From positions 2,976,001 through 3,040,000 of the forward strand of contig NZ_CP064266.1 in the NCBI RefSeq assembly GCF_022811845.1: a stretch of 64,000 nucleotides of DNA. Direction: 5' to 3'. The notes beneath the pieces are model-generated. The model worked only from the letters and a program-made list of their open reading frames with translations. It was not told the origin of the DNA and searched no databases. Origin of the DNA: Bacillus pseudomycoides. Lineage in GTDB: Bacteria > Bacillota > Bacilli > Bacillales > Bacillaceae_G. Position numbers and translations under genes: made by a program. Shown here one piece after another: positions 25,254 through 33,023 of this stretch. Within the stretch, counting starts at the first letter, position 1; each line of letters starts with the position of its first letter.

Positions 25254-25637
25254 ATGTTTCGCACAATGATGAGAGCGAAGTTACACCGAGCTACTGTAAC
25301 AGAAGCAAATTTAAATTATGTAGGTAGTATTACAATTGATGAAGATTTAATGGATGCAGTGGAGATTGTAGAAAATGAAAAAGTACAAATTGTGAATAAT
25401 AACAATGGTGCTCGTTTAGAGACGTATGTAATTAAAGGAGAGCGCGGCAGTGGTGTTGTTTGTTTAAATGGTGCCGCTGCAAGGCTTGTACAACCTGGAG
25501 ATAAAGTGATTATTATTTGTTACGGTCTCGTAGCGGGAGAAGAAGTATATAAACAAGTACCCAAAATTGCGGTGTTAGATGATAACAATCAAATTATTGA
25601 AATGTTAGGTGCTGAAAAAGCAGGTACAATTTTATAA
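25254..25637 (+). CDS. panD: Aspartate 1-decarboxylase
   Basis: A 127-residue pyruvoyl enzyme making beta-alanine from aspartate. The self-cleavage site is G24-S25 in YVGSITID, and the YGLVAGEE region is conserved. It supplies the PanC substrate and closes the panBCD operon; GGGGGAG lies before the ATG and a terminator follows within ten bases of the stop. Confidence 0.96.
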   Translation: MFRTMMRAKLHRATVTEANLNYVGSITIDEDLMDAVEIVENEKVQIVNNNNGARLETYVIKGERGSGVVCLNGAAARLVQPGDKVIIICYGLVAGEEVYKQVPKIAVLDDNNQIIEMLGAEKAGTIL

Positions 25638-25641
25638 GCAG

Positions 25642-25673
25642 AAAGGCTATTCCTAATGGGATAGCCTTTTTTA
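25642..25673 (+). terminator. Terminator after panBCD
   Basis: AAAGGCTATTCC and GGGATAGCCTTTT form a stem with a TAAT loop and T6 tail. Confidence 0.9.
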
Positions 25674-25683
25674 TTTCTTCCGC

Positions 25684-25838
25684 ATGAAAGAGGAGTAAGA
25701 CCCCAATCTCAAAATCCAGTGAAAGCAAAGAAGTTAGGTGAGGAGCGTGATGTCTGTAAAAGCCAGATTGGTGGGGGACTCATAATCAGCGGAGGGTGAA
25801 GAAAATCCCCACTGATTAAAGTCTCACTTTATAAACGA
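25684..25838 (+). repeat. Interspersed repeat family 2, near full-length copy
   Basis: Contains AAAGAAGTTAGGTGAGGAG, GTCTGTAAAAGCCAGATTGG, TAATCAGCGGAGGGTGAAG and the end CACTGATTAAAGTCTCACTT, in the order seen in the other copies. No gene is seen between panD and dinG. Confidence 0.7.
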
Positions 25839-25944
25839 AATCAGCCGATTTTGTGCATCTTTTCATTAAGATGATCCAAAACGTGGTATAGTAACAGTAT
25901 ATGAATTTTTGTTGTTTGAAAGGTAAGAAATTGAGGTGTTACAT

Positions 25945-28737
25945 ATGAGTAAGCGTTATGTCATTGTCGATTTAGAGACGACAGGGAACTCCTGGAAAGA
26001 TGGGAAGGACAGAATTACACAAATTGCAGCTGTTGTAGTAGAAGATGGAGAGATACTGGAGATTTTTTCATCTTTTGTTAACCCGAAGAGAGAGATTCCC
26101 CCATTTATTACAGAATTAACAGGGATTGATGAAGATCTCGTGAAACAAGCCCCGCTATTTTGCGATGTAGCGCCGATGATAGTCGAACTATTACAGGGTG
26201 CCTATTTTGTTGCACATAACGTTCACTTTGATTGGAATTTTTTGAAAGAAGAATTAAAACAAGCTGGATATGGGGAAGTGAACTGCCAAAAAATTGATAC
26301 GGTCGAATTGGCACAAATCTTATTACCGACAGCTGATAGCTATAAATTGCGTGATTTAGCAAAAAAACATGAATTAGAACATGATCAACCGCATCGTGCG
26401 GATAGTGATGCTCTTGTGACAGCAGAATTATTTTTACAATTTCTAAATCAATTAGAACAATTACCGCTTGTCACATTACAATCTTTATATGAGCTAAGTG
26501 ATGTATTTCAAAGTGATATAGCAAATATCATTTCAGAAAATATTTTAAATAAAGTGATGCTTGGTACAGAATACGAAAAGGAATATGAAATATATCGAAA
26601 TATTGCGCTTCGAAAACGAAATTATTCATTAGAAATTGGTGAGGATTGTTCATCTAAATTTGATGCTTTTTTACACAAGTCAATGGAGCAGCTTGAGCTG
26701 AAGATGCCAACTTTTGAAAAAAGAGAAAGTCAACAACGAATGATGAAGGAAATATATACGGCATTAAGAGATTCTCGTTTTTCATTGATTGAAGCAGGAA
26801 CAGGGACAGGGAAAACACTGGCTTATTTGCTTCCAAGTATTTATTTTGCAAAGAAAAAAGAAGAGACGGTTGTGATTAGTACGCAAACGGTACAATTGCA
26901 ACAACAAATGATTGAAAAGGAAATTCCTTTATTGCAAAATATATTACCATTTCCATTCGAAGTGGCTCTCTTAAAAGGAAGAAAACACTACCTTTGCTTA
27001 CATAAATTTGAATATGCATTGCAAGAAGAAGAGAAGAACTATGATGCTGCGCTTACGAAAGCAAAAATTTTAGTATGGTTACTGCAAACGGAGACTGGTG
27101 ATCGTGACGAGCTGAATATCCCAGAAGGCGGGAAGTTACTGTGGGATCGTATTTGTAGCGATACATATAGCCCAGGTGCTATGCAAAGTAATTGGTTTAG
27201 TCGCTGTTTTTATCAAAGAGCAAAAAACAAAGCATTATTTGCAGATATTGTTATTACAAATCATGCGCTACTATTTCAAGATTTTATTAGTGAAGATCCA
27301 CTGTTGGCGTCTTGTGAGCATATTATTTTTGATGAGGCTCATCACATTGAAGAAACAGCGACTAGGACACTTGGAGAGCAGTTTTCATGTATGTATTTTC
27401 AATTGATCTTATCGCGCTTTGGTACGTTAGAAACGGATGATGTGCTATCAAAGGTGTATGAAATGGTGAAAAAGTCTCACCATTCGTCACGCTCAACTTT
27501 CCGGATGGTGAGTCATAGGTTGAAGGAAATTAAATTCGATGCCGATGAATTATTTCAAATGTTACGTGCATTTATATTTCAGCAAACAAAGCAAGAAAAA
27601 GGGGCAAATAATATGCCGCTTATTTATCGATATAATACAGGTCAAGAGGATGGAAAGCTATGGAGAAGTATAGTCGAGTTAACAAATCGCTTTGTATATG
27701 GGTTAAGAAAAATACTTATTGCATTAGAGAAACAAGCGGATGTATTACAAAGTAAGGTGGAATGGGAAGTGCAAGTTATTACAGGTGAGTTTATGCATCT
27801 TATTGAATTGTTGCGTAAAATGGTTGACTCGTTGCAGCTGCTTATATTAGAAAAAACAACATGTGTAACGTGGATGGAAACGGAAACGAAAGGTACAATT
27901 CATTCCACTGTGTTATATGCACAACCTGTCCATATAGGAGAAAGGTTTGCAGATGAGTTTTTAGCAAAAAAACGAAGTGTTATTTTTACTTCAGCGACGT
28001 TAACTGTCAATGATACATTTGATTACATGAGGGAACAACTTGGATTATATGACTTTGCACCAGACACATTAACAGTTCCATCGCCGTTTCATTATGAGGA
28101 ACAAGTAAAATTAATGGTTCCGATAGATGTTCCTCTTATTAAGCAAGTAAGCGAGGATGTGTATATAAGAGAAATATCACATCATATTACAAAGATTGCT
28201 AAAGCGACAAATGGGAGAATGCTTATTTTATTTACATCATATGACATGTTAAAGGAAACATATACAAATTTAAAGCAAGCAGAAGAATTAGATGATTTTG
28301 TATTATTAACACAAAGTGTTCATAATCGTAGTCGGAGTCGCTTAGTTCGGAAATTTCAAGAGTTTGATAAGTCAATTTTGTTAGGCACAAGTAGTTTTTG
28401 GGAGGGCATTGATATTCCTGGAGATGCATTAAGCTGTCTTGTTATTGTTCGGTTGCCGTTTACGCCACCCAATCAGCCGATGATGGAAGCGAAAAGTGAA
28501 TGGATCCGAAATAAGGGGGAAGATGTATTTACCAAGCTAGCACTTCCACAAGCGATTCTTCGCTTTAAGCAGGGATTTGGTCGGTTAATTCGCACAATGA
28601 CGGATACTGGAACTGTGTTTGTGTTAGATCGTCGTTTGACCAATTCTTTTTATGGAAAAAGATTTATGCAATCTATTCCAAAAGTTCCTCTTTATGAAGG
28701 AACGTTAGAAGAACTACTGGATCGATTAGAAGAATAA
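25945..28737 (+). CDS. dinG: DinG-family ATP-dependent helicase/3'-5' exonuclease
   Basis: A 930-residue fusion. Residues about 1-165 are a DEDD (DnaQ-like) exonuclease with VIVDLETTG and HRADSDALVTAELF. Residues about 250-925 are a superfamily 2 XPD/DinG-like helicase with Walker A GTGTGKT (near 282), DEAH (near 462) and the C-terminal QGFGRLIRT. In Bacillus the family acts in DNA repair and has exonuclease activity. The start is the ATG at 25945, set by GAGGTG at 25933-25938; the open GTG at 25936 is upstream noise. Confidence 0.93.
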   Translation: MSKRYVIVDLETTGNSWKDGKDRITQIAAVVVEDGEILEIFSSFVNPKREIPPFITELTGIDEDLVKQAPLFCDVAPMIVELLQGAYFVAHNVHFDWNFLKEELKQAGYGEVNCQKIDTVELAQILLPTADSYKLRDLAKKHELEHDQPHRADSDALVTAELFLQFLNQLEQLPLVTLQSLYELSDVFQSDIANIISENILNKVMLGTEYEKEYEIYRNIALRKRNYSLEIGEDCSSKFDAFLHKSMEQLELKMPTFEKRESQQRMMKEIYTALRDSRFSLIEAGTGTGKTLAYLLPSIYFAKKKEETVVISTQTVQLQQQMIEKEIPLLQNILPFPFEVALLKGRKHYLCLHKFEYALQEEEKNYDAALTKAKILVWLLQTETGDRDELNIPEGGKLLWDRICSDTYSPGAMQSNWFSRCFYQRAKNKALFADIVITNHALLFQDFISEDPLLASCEHIIFDEAHHIEETATRTLGEQFSCMYFQLILSRFGTLETDDVLSKVYEMVKKSHHSSRSTFRMVSHRLKEIKFDADELFQMLRAFIFQQTKQEKGANNMPLIYRYNTGQEDGKLWRSIVELTNRFVYGLRKILIALEKQADVLQSKVEWEVQVITGEFMHLIELLRKMVDSLQLLILEKTTCVTWMETETKGTIHSTVLYAQPVHIGERFADEFLAKKRSVIFTSATLTVNDTFDYMREQLGLYDFAPDTLTVPSPFHYEEQVKLMVPIDVPLIKQVSEDVYIREISHHITKIAKATNGRMLILFTSYDMLKETYTNLKQAEELDDFVLLTQSVHNRSRSRLVRKFQEFDKSILLGTSSFWEGIDIPGDALSCLVIVRLPFTPPNQPMMEAKSEWIRNKGEDVFTKLALPQAILRFKQGFGRLIRTMTDTGTVFVLDRRLTNSFYGKRFMQSIPKVPLYEGTLEELLDRLEE

Positions 28738-29007
28738 ATTGAAGTTTTATGCAATAGGAGTCTTCATTCTTTACGGATGATCTGTTTTTTACCAATTGTT
28801 TTTGATGAAGATACTTTCCTTTTTATTGCTTTGAGATAGAGGAAATTGTAATCAGTAAGCATGGGGAAAAGTGACTAAGAAAAAATATGCCTGAAGTACG
28901 ATGTACTTCAGGCATGGAATGTGGGTAGGAGGAAATTTATTTTTCTTACATCTTGTATACAAATGTTTCAGTTTTGGGTTTGAACCCTTTTTTTGCTGAA
29001 CATGTCC
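28738..29007 (+). other. Intergenic stretch with a minus-strand hairpin, no gene seen
   Basis: Between dinG and ypmA (28738-29115) no credible gene is found. A perfect hairpin, ATGCCTGAAGTAC/GTACTTCAGGCAT (28887-28915), is T-flanked only on the minus strand. AATCAGTAAGCATGGGG near 28850 faintly resembles family 2. An extended -10 (TGCTATAAT, 29008-29016) just downstream probably starts ypmA transcription. Confidence 0.5.
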
Positions 29008-29016
29008 TGCTATAAT
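29008..29016 (+). promoter_or_regulatory. Extended -10 promoter element for ypmA-ypmB-aspB
   Basis: TGCTATAAT, a consensus extended -10 (TGnTATAAT), 100 bases before ypmA. No good -35 lies at 17 bases, which is common for extended -10 promoters. Confidence 0.55.
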
Positions 29017-29115
29017 AGATGGGTGATGAAGCAGGGGTTGTAAAGAATGTACTCTTATTGTAACCGTATTGCGTTCTTCTATAATTAGAAATTTTTGTGT
29101 AATGGAGGAGCTTAC

Positions 29116-29286
29116 ATGGAGAAGAAAATCGAAGTGCTATCAACGACGCGTATTAAATATTCGTCTGATTTATATAAAATTGTTGATAGTTTGAATCGCA
29201 CTTTAAAAGAACAGGACCTCATGTTCGGGTTGGCATTAGACGAAAACGAAAAAGAAACAGCAGTATTTACGATATACAGAACGTAG
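29116..29286 (+). CDS. ypmA: DUF4264 protein YpmA
   Basis: A 56-residue small protein, MEKKIEVLSTTRIKYSSDLY, in the ypmA place before ypmB and aspB. GGAGGAG at 29104-29110 gives ideal spacing to the ATG at 29116; the longer open frame from 29095 lacks a ribosome site. No motif suggests a function. Confidence 0.85.
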   Translation: MEKKIEVLSTTRIKYSSDLYKIVDSLNRTLKEQDLMFGLALDENEKETAVFTIYRT

Positions 29287-29293
29287 TGATACA

Positions 29294-29770
29294 ATGAAAA
29301 AATGGATTTTTGCCATCATTATCGTTATTGTTGCCATTGGATTATATGGGGTGCATGTTTATAATGCAACAATGGAAAAGAAAATTCCGAAAGAGTCAAA
29401 AGTTGTAGAAATTGCAAAAGAAAAAGCAAAGCTTACAAAGGTAAAATCTGTTGATTATTTTAACGGAGAATCTTCATATGCAGTCGTACAGGGTGTAGAT
29501 GAAAAAGGGGAAAAAATCATTGTTTGGGTACCTGAGAAAAAAGGAGATGTTTTGGTAAAGAAACAGAGCGAAGGTATTTCTGAAAAAGATGCTTTGCAAA
29601 TTGTTGCTAAAGAGCAAAAACCAAAACAATTCCTGAAAGCAAAATTAGGCGCTGAAAACAATGTACCATTATGGGAAGTTACATATATTGATGATGAAAA
29701 TCGTTATATTTACTATTATCTTGCATTTCAAGATGGTAAGTTTTTGAAGCGATATAGCATTGAAAAATAG
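29294..29770 (+). CDS. ypmB: Membrane-anchored PepSY-like protein YpmB
   Basis: A 158-residue protein with one N-terminal membrane segment (WIFAIIIVIVAIGLYGVHVY) and an extracytoplasmic region with two PepSY-like/DUF5590 units (about residues 35-155; EIAKEKAKLTKVKSVDYFNG and QIVAKEQKPKQFLKAKLG). It starts seven bases after the ypmA stop. Family members of this type often modulate secreted peptidases, but no function is shown for this one. Confidence 0.85.
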   Translation: MKKWIFAIIIVIVAIGLYGVHVYNATMEKKIPKESKVVEIAKEKAKLTKVKSVDYFNGESSYAVVQGVDEKGEKIIVWVPEKKGDVLVKKQSEGISEKDALQIVAKEQKPKQFLKAKLGAENNVPLWEVTYIDDENRYIYYYLAFQDGKFLKRYSIEK

Positions 29771-29788
29771 ATGTAGGGGGAACCACAA

Positions 29789-30976
29789 ATGAAATTAGCA
29801 AAGCGAGTAGCTGCCTTAACACCGTCTTCAACTTTAGAAATTACAGCAAAGGCACAAGCATTAAAAGCTGAAGGACATGATGTAATTGGATTAGGAGCAG
29901 GGGAACCTGACTTTAATACACCAGAGCATATTATGGATGCCGCACATAAAGCGATGTTAGAAGGACATACGAAATATACACCGACTGGTGGATTAGCAAC
30001 ATTAAAAAAAGAAATTGCGCAGAAATTTACTCGTGATCAAGGATTAGCGTATGATCCAACTGAAATTATTGTATGTAATGGTGCGAAGCATGCACTTTAT
30101 ACATTGTTCCAAGTGCTGCTTGATGAAGGAGATGAAGTTATCATCCCAACTCCTTATTGGGTAAGTTATCCTGAACAAGTAAAACTTGCTGGTGGTAAGC
30201 CAGTTTATGTAGAAGGTCTAGAAGACAATCAGTACAAAATTAAGCCAGAGCAGCTACGCGAGGCAATTACGGAGAAAACGAGAGCTGTTATTATTAATTC
30301 ACCGAGCAACCCAACAGGGATGATTTACAGTAAAGAAGAATTACAGCAGCTTGGAGAAGTATGTTTAGAACACGACATTATAATCGTTTCTGATGAAATT
30401 TATGAGAAATTGGTTTATGGTGGCGTGGAATATACTTCAATTGCCCAGCTTTCTAATGCATTAAAAGAACAAACACTTATTATTAATGGTGTGTCTAAAT
30501 CGCATTCTATGACAGGATGGCGTATTGGCTATGCAGCAGGAAATAAGCAGCTTATTAAAGCGATGACAAACTTAGCAAGTCATAGTACGTCAAACCCTAC
30601 TTCAATTGCTCAATACGGCGCAATTGCTGCGTATGCTGGGTCACAAGAGCCTGTAGAAATGATGCGTCAAGCATTTGAAGAACGATTAAACATTATTTAT
30701 AATAAATTAATTCAAATTCCTGGTTTCACTTGTATTAAACCACAAGGTGCATTTTATTTATTCCCGAACGTAAAAGAAGCTGTAACGTTAGCTGGATATG
30801 AAACAGTAGATGGGTGGGCAAAAGCGTTGTTAGAAGAAGAGAAAGTAGCTCTTGTTCCAGGAACAGGATTCGGCGCACCAAATAATGTTCGTTTATCTTA
30901 TGCGACATCTCTTGAACAATTAGAGAAAGCGTTAGAGCGAATTAATACGTTTATGAAAAGTAAAGTACAGGCTTAA
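29789..30976 (+). CDS. aspB: Aspartate aminotransferase
   Basis: A 395-residue class I PLP aminotransferase interconverting aspartate and oxaloacetate with glutamate and 2-oxoglutarate. Motifs are GLGAGEPDFNTPEHI, INSPSNPTGMIY and the PLP-lysine region GVSKSHSMTGWRIGYAAG. GTAGGGGGAA precedes the ATG. In B. subtilis asnS follows; here a terminator and dnaD follow. Confidence 0.95.
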   Translation: MKLAKRVAALTPSSTLEITAKAQALKAEGHDVIGLGAGEPDFNTPEHIMDAAHKAMLEGHTKYTPTGGLATLKKEIAQKFTRDQGLAYDPTEIIVCNGAKHALYTLFQVLLDEGDEVIIPTPYWVSYPEQVKLAGGKPVYVEGLEDNQYKIKPEQLREAITEKTRAVIINSPSNPTGMIYSKEELQQLGEVCLEHDIIIVSDEIYEKLVYGGVEYTSIAQLSNALKEQTLIINGVSKSHSMTGWRIGYAAGNKQLIKAMTNLASHSTSNPTSIAQYGAIAAYAGSQEPVEMMRQAFEERLNIIYNKLIQIPGFTCIKPQGAFYLFPNVKEAVTLAGYETVDGWAKALLEEEKVALVPGTGFGAPNNVRLSYATSLEQLEKALERINTFMKSKVQA

Positions 30977-31015
30977 ACGTTTTTACGCATAAGTTACTTT
31001 AAACAAATGAAGATG

Positions 31016-31043
31016 ACCTCCCTATCTATAGGGAGGTTTTTTG
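31016..31043 (+). terminator. Terminator after aspB
   Basis: ACCTCCCTAT (31016-31025) pairs with ATAGGGAGGT (31028-31037), followed by T6. Confidence 0.9.
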
Positions 31044-31105
31044 ACGAATTGTGGCAAAAGGAAATTGCAGTAGGTGTGATATACTAGAAAGCGAGGTGTA
31101 TGGTC

Positions 31106-31813
31106 ATGAAGAAAAAAATGATGTTACAATGGTTTGAACAAGGGAGCATTGCAATTCCCAAATTGCTTATGATGCAATATAAAAAATTAGGGTTAAATGA
31201 GATGGAATTTATGGTGGTACTCCATGTGCATACTTTTTTAGAGTCGGGTAATTCTTTTCCAACTCCTTCAGAAATTGCAGAACGAATGACAATAACGGAA
31301 ATGAAATGTATGGAAATCATTCAAGCGTTAATTCAAAAAGGTTTTTTAGCATTAGAAGGTAGTCAAAAATCTGAAGCGATGATGTGTGAAAGTTATTCAT
31401 TACAGCCACTTTGGGAAAAAATCTTGTATTTTTTAATGAACGAAACAATAGAGGAAGAAAAAGAAGAACAAAAACAACTTCAAGTAAATTTATATACAAT
31501 TTTTGAACGGGAATTTGGTAGACCATTATCGCCTTTTGAATGTGAAACATTAGCGATGTGGCAAGATCAGGATCAACATCATCCGAATTTAATTCAAGCA
31601 GCTCTTCGAGAGTCGGTAATGAGTGGAAAACTTAATTTTCGATATATTGATCGTATTCTCTTTGAATGGAAAAAGAATGGAATTAAGACGGTTGATCAAG
31701 CACAAGATCAAGGTCGGAAATTTAGAGCAAATCAACACCGTTCACAGCAAGTAGTAAAACAAGAGACAAAATATACAGGGAAAGTGCCCTTTTATAATTG
31801 GCTTGAGCAGTAA
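31106..31813 (+). CDS. dnaD: DNA replication initiation protein DnaD
   Basis: A 235-residue primosomal protein. Residues about 20-95 form the N-terminal winged-helix oligomerisation domain (MQYKKLGLNEMEFMVVLHVH), and residues about 125-205 the C-terminal DnaD/DnaB domain with REFGRPLSPFECETLAMW and the DNA-binding end IDRILFEWKKNGIKT. GAGGTG at 31093-31098 selects the ATG at 31106. It acts with DnaB and DnaI in helicase loading and is followed by nth. Confidence 0.94.
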   Translation: MKKKMMLQWFEQGSIAIPKLLMMQYKKLGLNEMEFMVVLHVHTFLESGNSFPTPSEIAERMTITEMKCMEIIQALIQKGFLALEGSQKSEAMMCESYSLQPLWEKILYFLMNETIEEEKEEQKQLQVNLYTIFEREFGRPLSPFECETLAMWQDQDQHHPNLIQAALRESVMSGKLNFRYIDRILFEWKKNGIKTVDQAQDQGRKFRANQHRSQQVVKQETKYTGKVPFYNWLEQ

Positions 31814-31828
31814 TATAGGAGGAAAGGT

Positions 31829-32476
31829 ATGTTAAATAAGACACAAATTCGTTATTGCTTAGATACAATGGCAGACATGTATCCAGAAGCACATTGTGAA
31901 TTAAATCATGATAATCCATTTGAACTTGTAATTGCGGTTGCGTTATCCGCACAATGTACAGATGTCCTTGTAAATAAAGTAACGAAAAGTTTATTTCAAA
32001 AATATAAGACACCCGAAGATTATTTAAATGTGTCTTTAGAAGAGTTGCAACAAGATATTCGTTCAATTGGGTTGTACCGAAACAAAGCGAAAAATATTCA
32101 AAAGTTATGCCGAATGTTGCTTGAGGACTATAATGGAGAGGTACCACAAGATCGTGATGAACTAACAAAACTACCAGGAGTCGGTAGGAAAACTGCAAAT
32201 GTAGTTGTTTCTGTAGCATTTAGTATCCCAGCTATCGCTGTCGATACACATGTGGAACGGGTGAGTAAACGCTTAGCTATTTGCCGTTGGAAAGATTCCG
32301 TTCTAGAGGTAGAGAAAACACTAATGAAGAAAGTACCGATGGAAGAGTGGGGAGTTACGCATCACCGCATGATTTTCTTTGGACGTTATCATTGCAAGGC
32401 ACAGCGGCCGCAATGTGAAGAATGTCCGCTATTAGAAGTGTGTCGCGAAGGTAAGAAGCGAATGAAGGGGAAATAA
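31829..32476 (+). CDS. nth: Endonuclease III
   Basis: A 215-residue DNA glycosylase/AP lyase for oxidised pyrimidines. The helix-hairpin-helix LPGVGRKTANVV has the catalytic lysine, VDTHVERVS the catalytic aspartate, and the C-terminus has four cysteines spaced C-X6-C-X2-C-X5-C for a 4Fe-4S cluster. AGGAGGAAAGG upstream supports the start. Order dnaD-nth-ypoC is the normal Bacillus arrangement. Confidence 0.96.
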   Translation: MLNKTQIRYCLDTMADMYPEAHCELNHDNPFELVIAVALSAQCTDVLVNKVTKSLFQKYKTPEDYLNVSLEELQQDIRSIGLYRNKAKNIQKLCRMLLEDYNGEVPQDRDELTKLPGVGRKTANVVVSVAFSIPAIAVDTHVERVSKRLAICRWKDSVLEVEKTLMKKVPMEEWGVTHHRMIFFGRYHCKAQRPQCEECPLLEVCREGKKRMKGK

Positions 32477-32481
32477 AAAAG

Positions 32482-33000
32482 ATGGAACAAGTTGTACAAG
32501 TACCGGATGAGTTTCAATGTAATCCTTTTTTTGAAGAGGATATAGACAAGATTATCTATCATAAAGATCAATCTTTTATACAGTTGCTAGAAAGCCATTA
32601 TTTCTTATTTGATATAGAAAAACAATATGAGCCATGGAATGAAATAGAAATGGGAATTCCAGCTGTATTAGATATATGGAAAGACAAAAAAGAGGATATC
32701 TCGATATTTTTTCGGGATCGAAAGCGAAATGAAGCAAAAAGGCCAATGATTCACTTTGCAGCTCATTTATTATCGAGTTTATATTGGTTAAACGGAAAAC
32801 CAGTGTCAGGGTTAAAGGATATTAAAAACAAGATTGATGAGCTACAAATAAAACCGATTAACTTTATGGAACGTTATTCATTTATTACAGAGCAACCAAA
32901 TCATTATCATTCCTATATTCAATTGGCACAGTTGTATGTAGAAATAGAAAAGTTGTATGCAAAAAAGATAATACAAAAAAAGAAGTCACCATCTCGTTAG
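32482..33000 (+). CDS. ypoC: YpoC family protein
   Basis: A 172-residue soluble protein of unknown function in the ypoC position, six bases after nth. HFAAHLLSSLYWLNGKPV is the most conserved-looking segment. The last codons and stop lie inside the hairpin that terminates both this operon and ponA on the other strand. Confidence 0.85.
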   Translation: MEQVVQVPDEFQCNPFFEEDIDKIIYHKDQSFIQLLESHYFLFDIEKQYEPWNEIEMGIPAVLDIWKDKKEDISIFFRDRKRNEAKRPMIHFAAHLLSSLYWLNGKPVSGLKDIKNKIDELQIKPINFMERYSFITEQPNHYHSYIQLAQLYVEIEKLYAKKIIQKKKSPSR

Positions 33001-33021
33001 AGAAAGGTGACTTCTTTTTTG
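32981..33021. terminator. Bidirectional terminator shared by ypoC and ponA
   Basis: AGAAGTCACC (32981-32990) pairs with GGTGACTTCT (33006-33015), with A-rich sequence before and T-rich after, so it works on both strands. The ypoC stop codon (32998-33000) lies in the loop. Confidence 0.85.
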
Positions 33022-33023
33022 TA

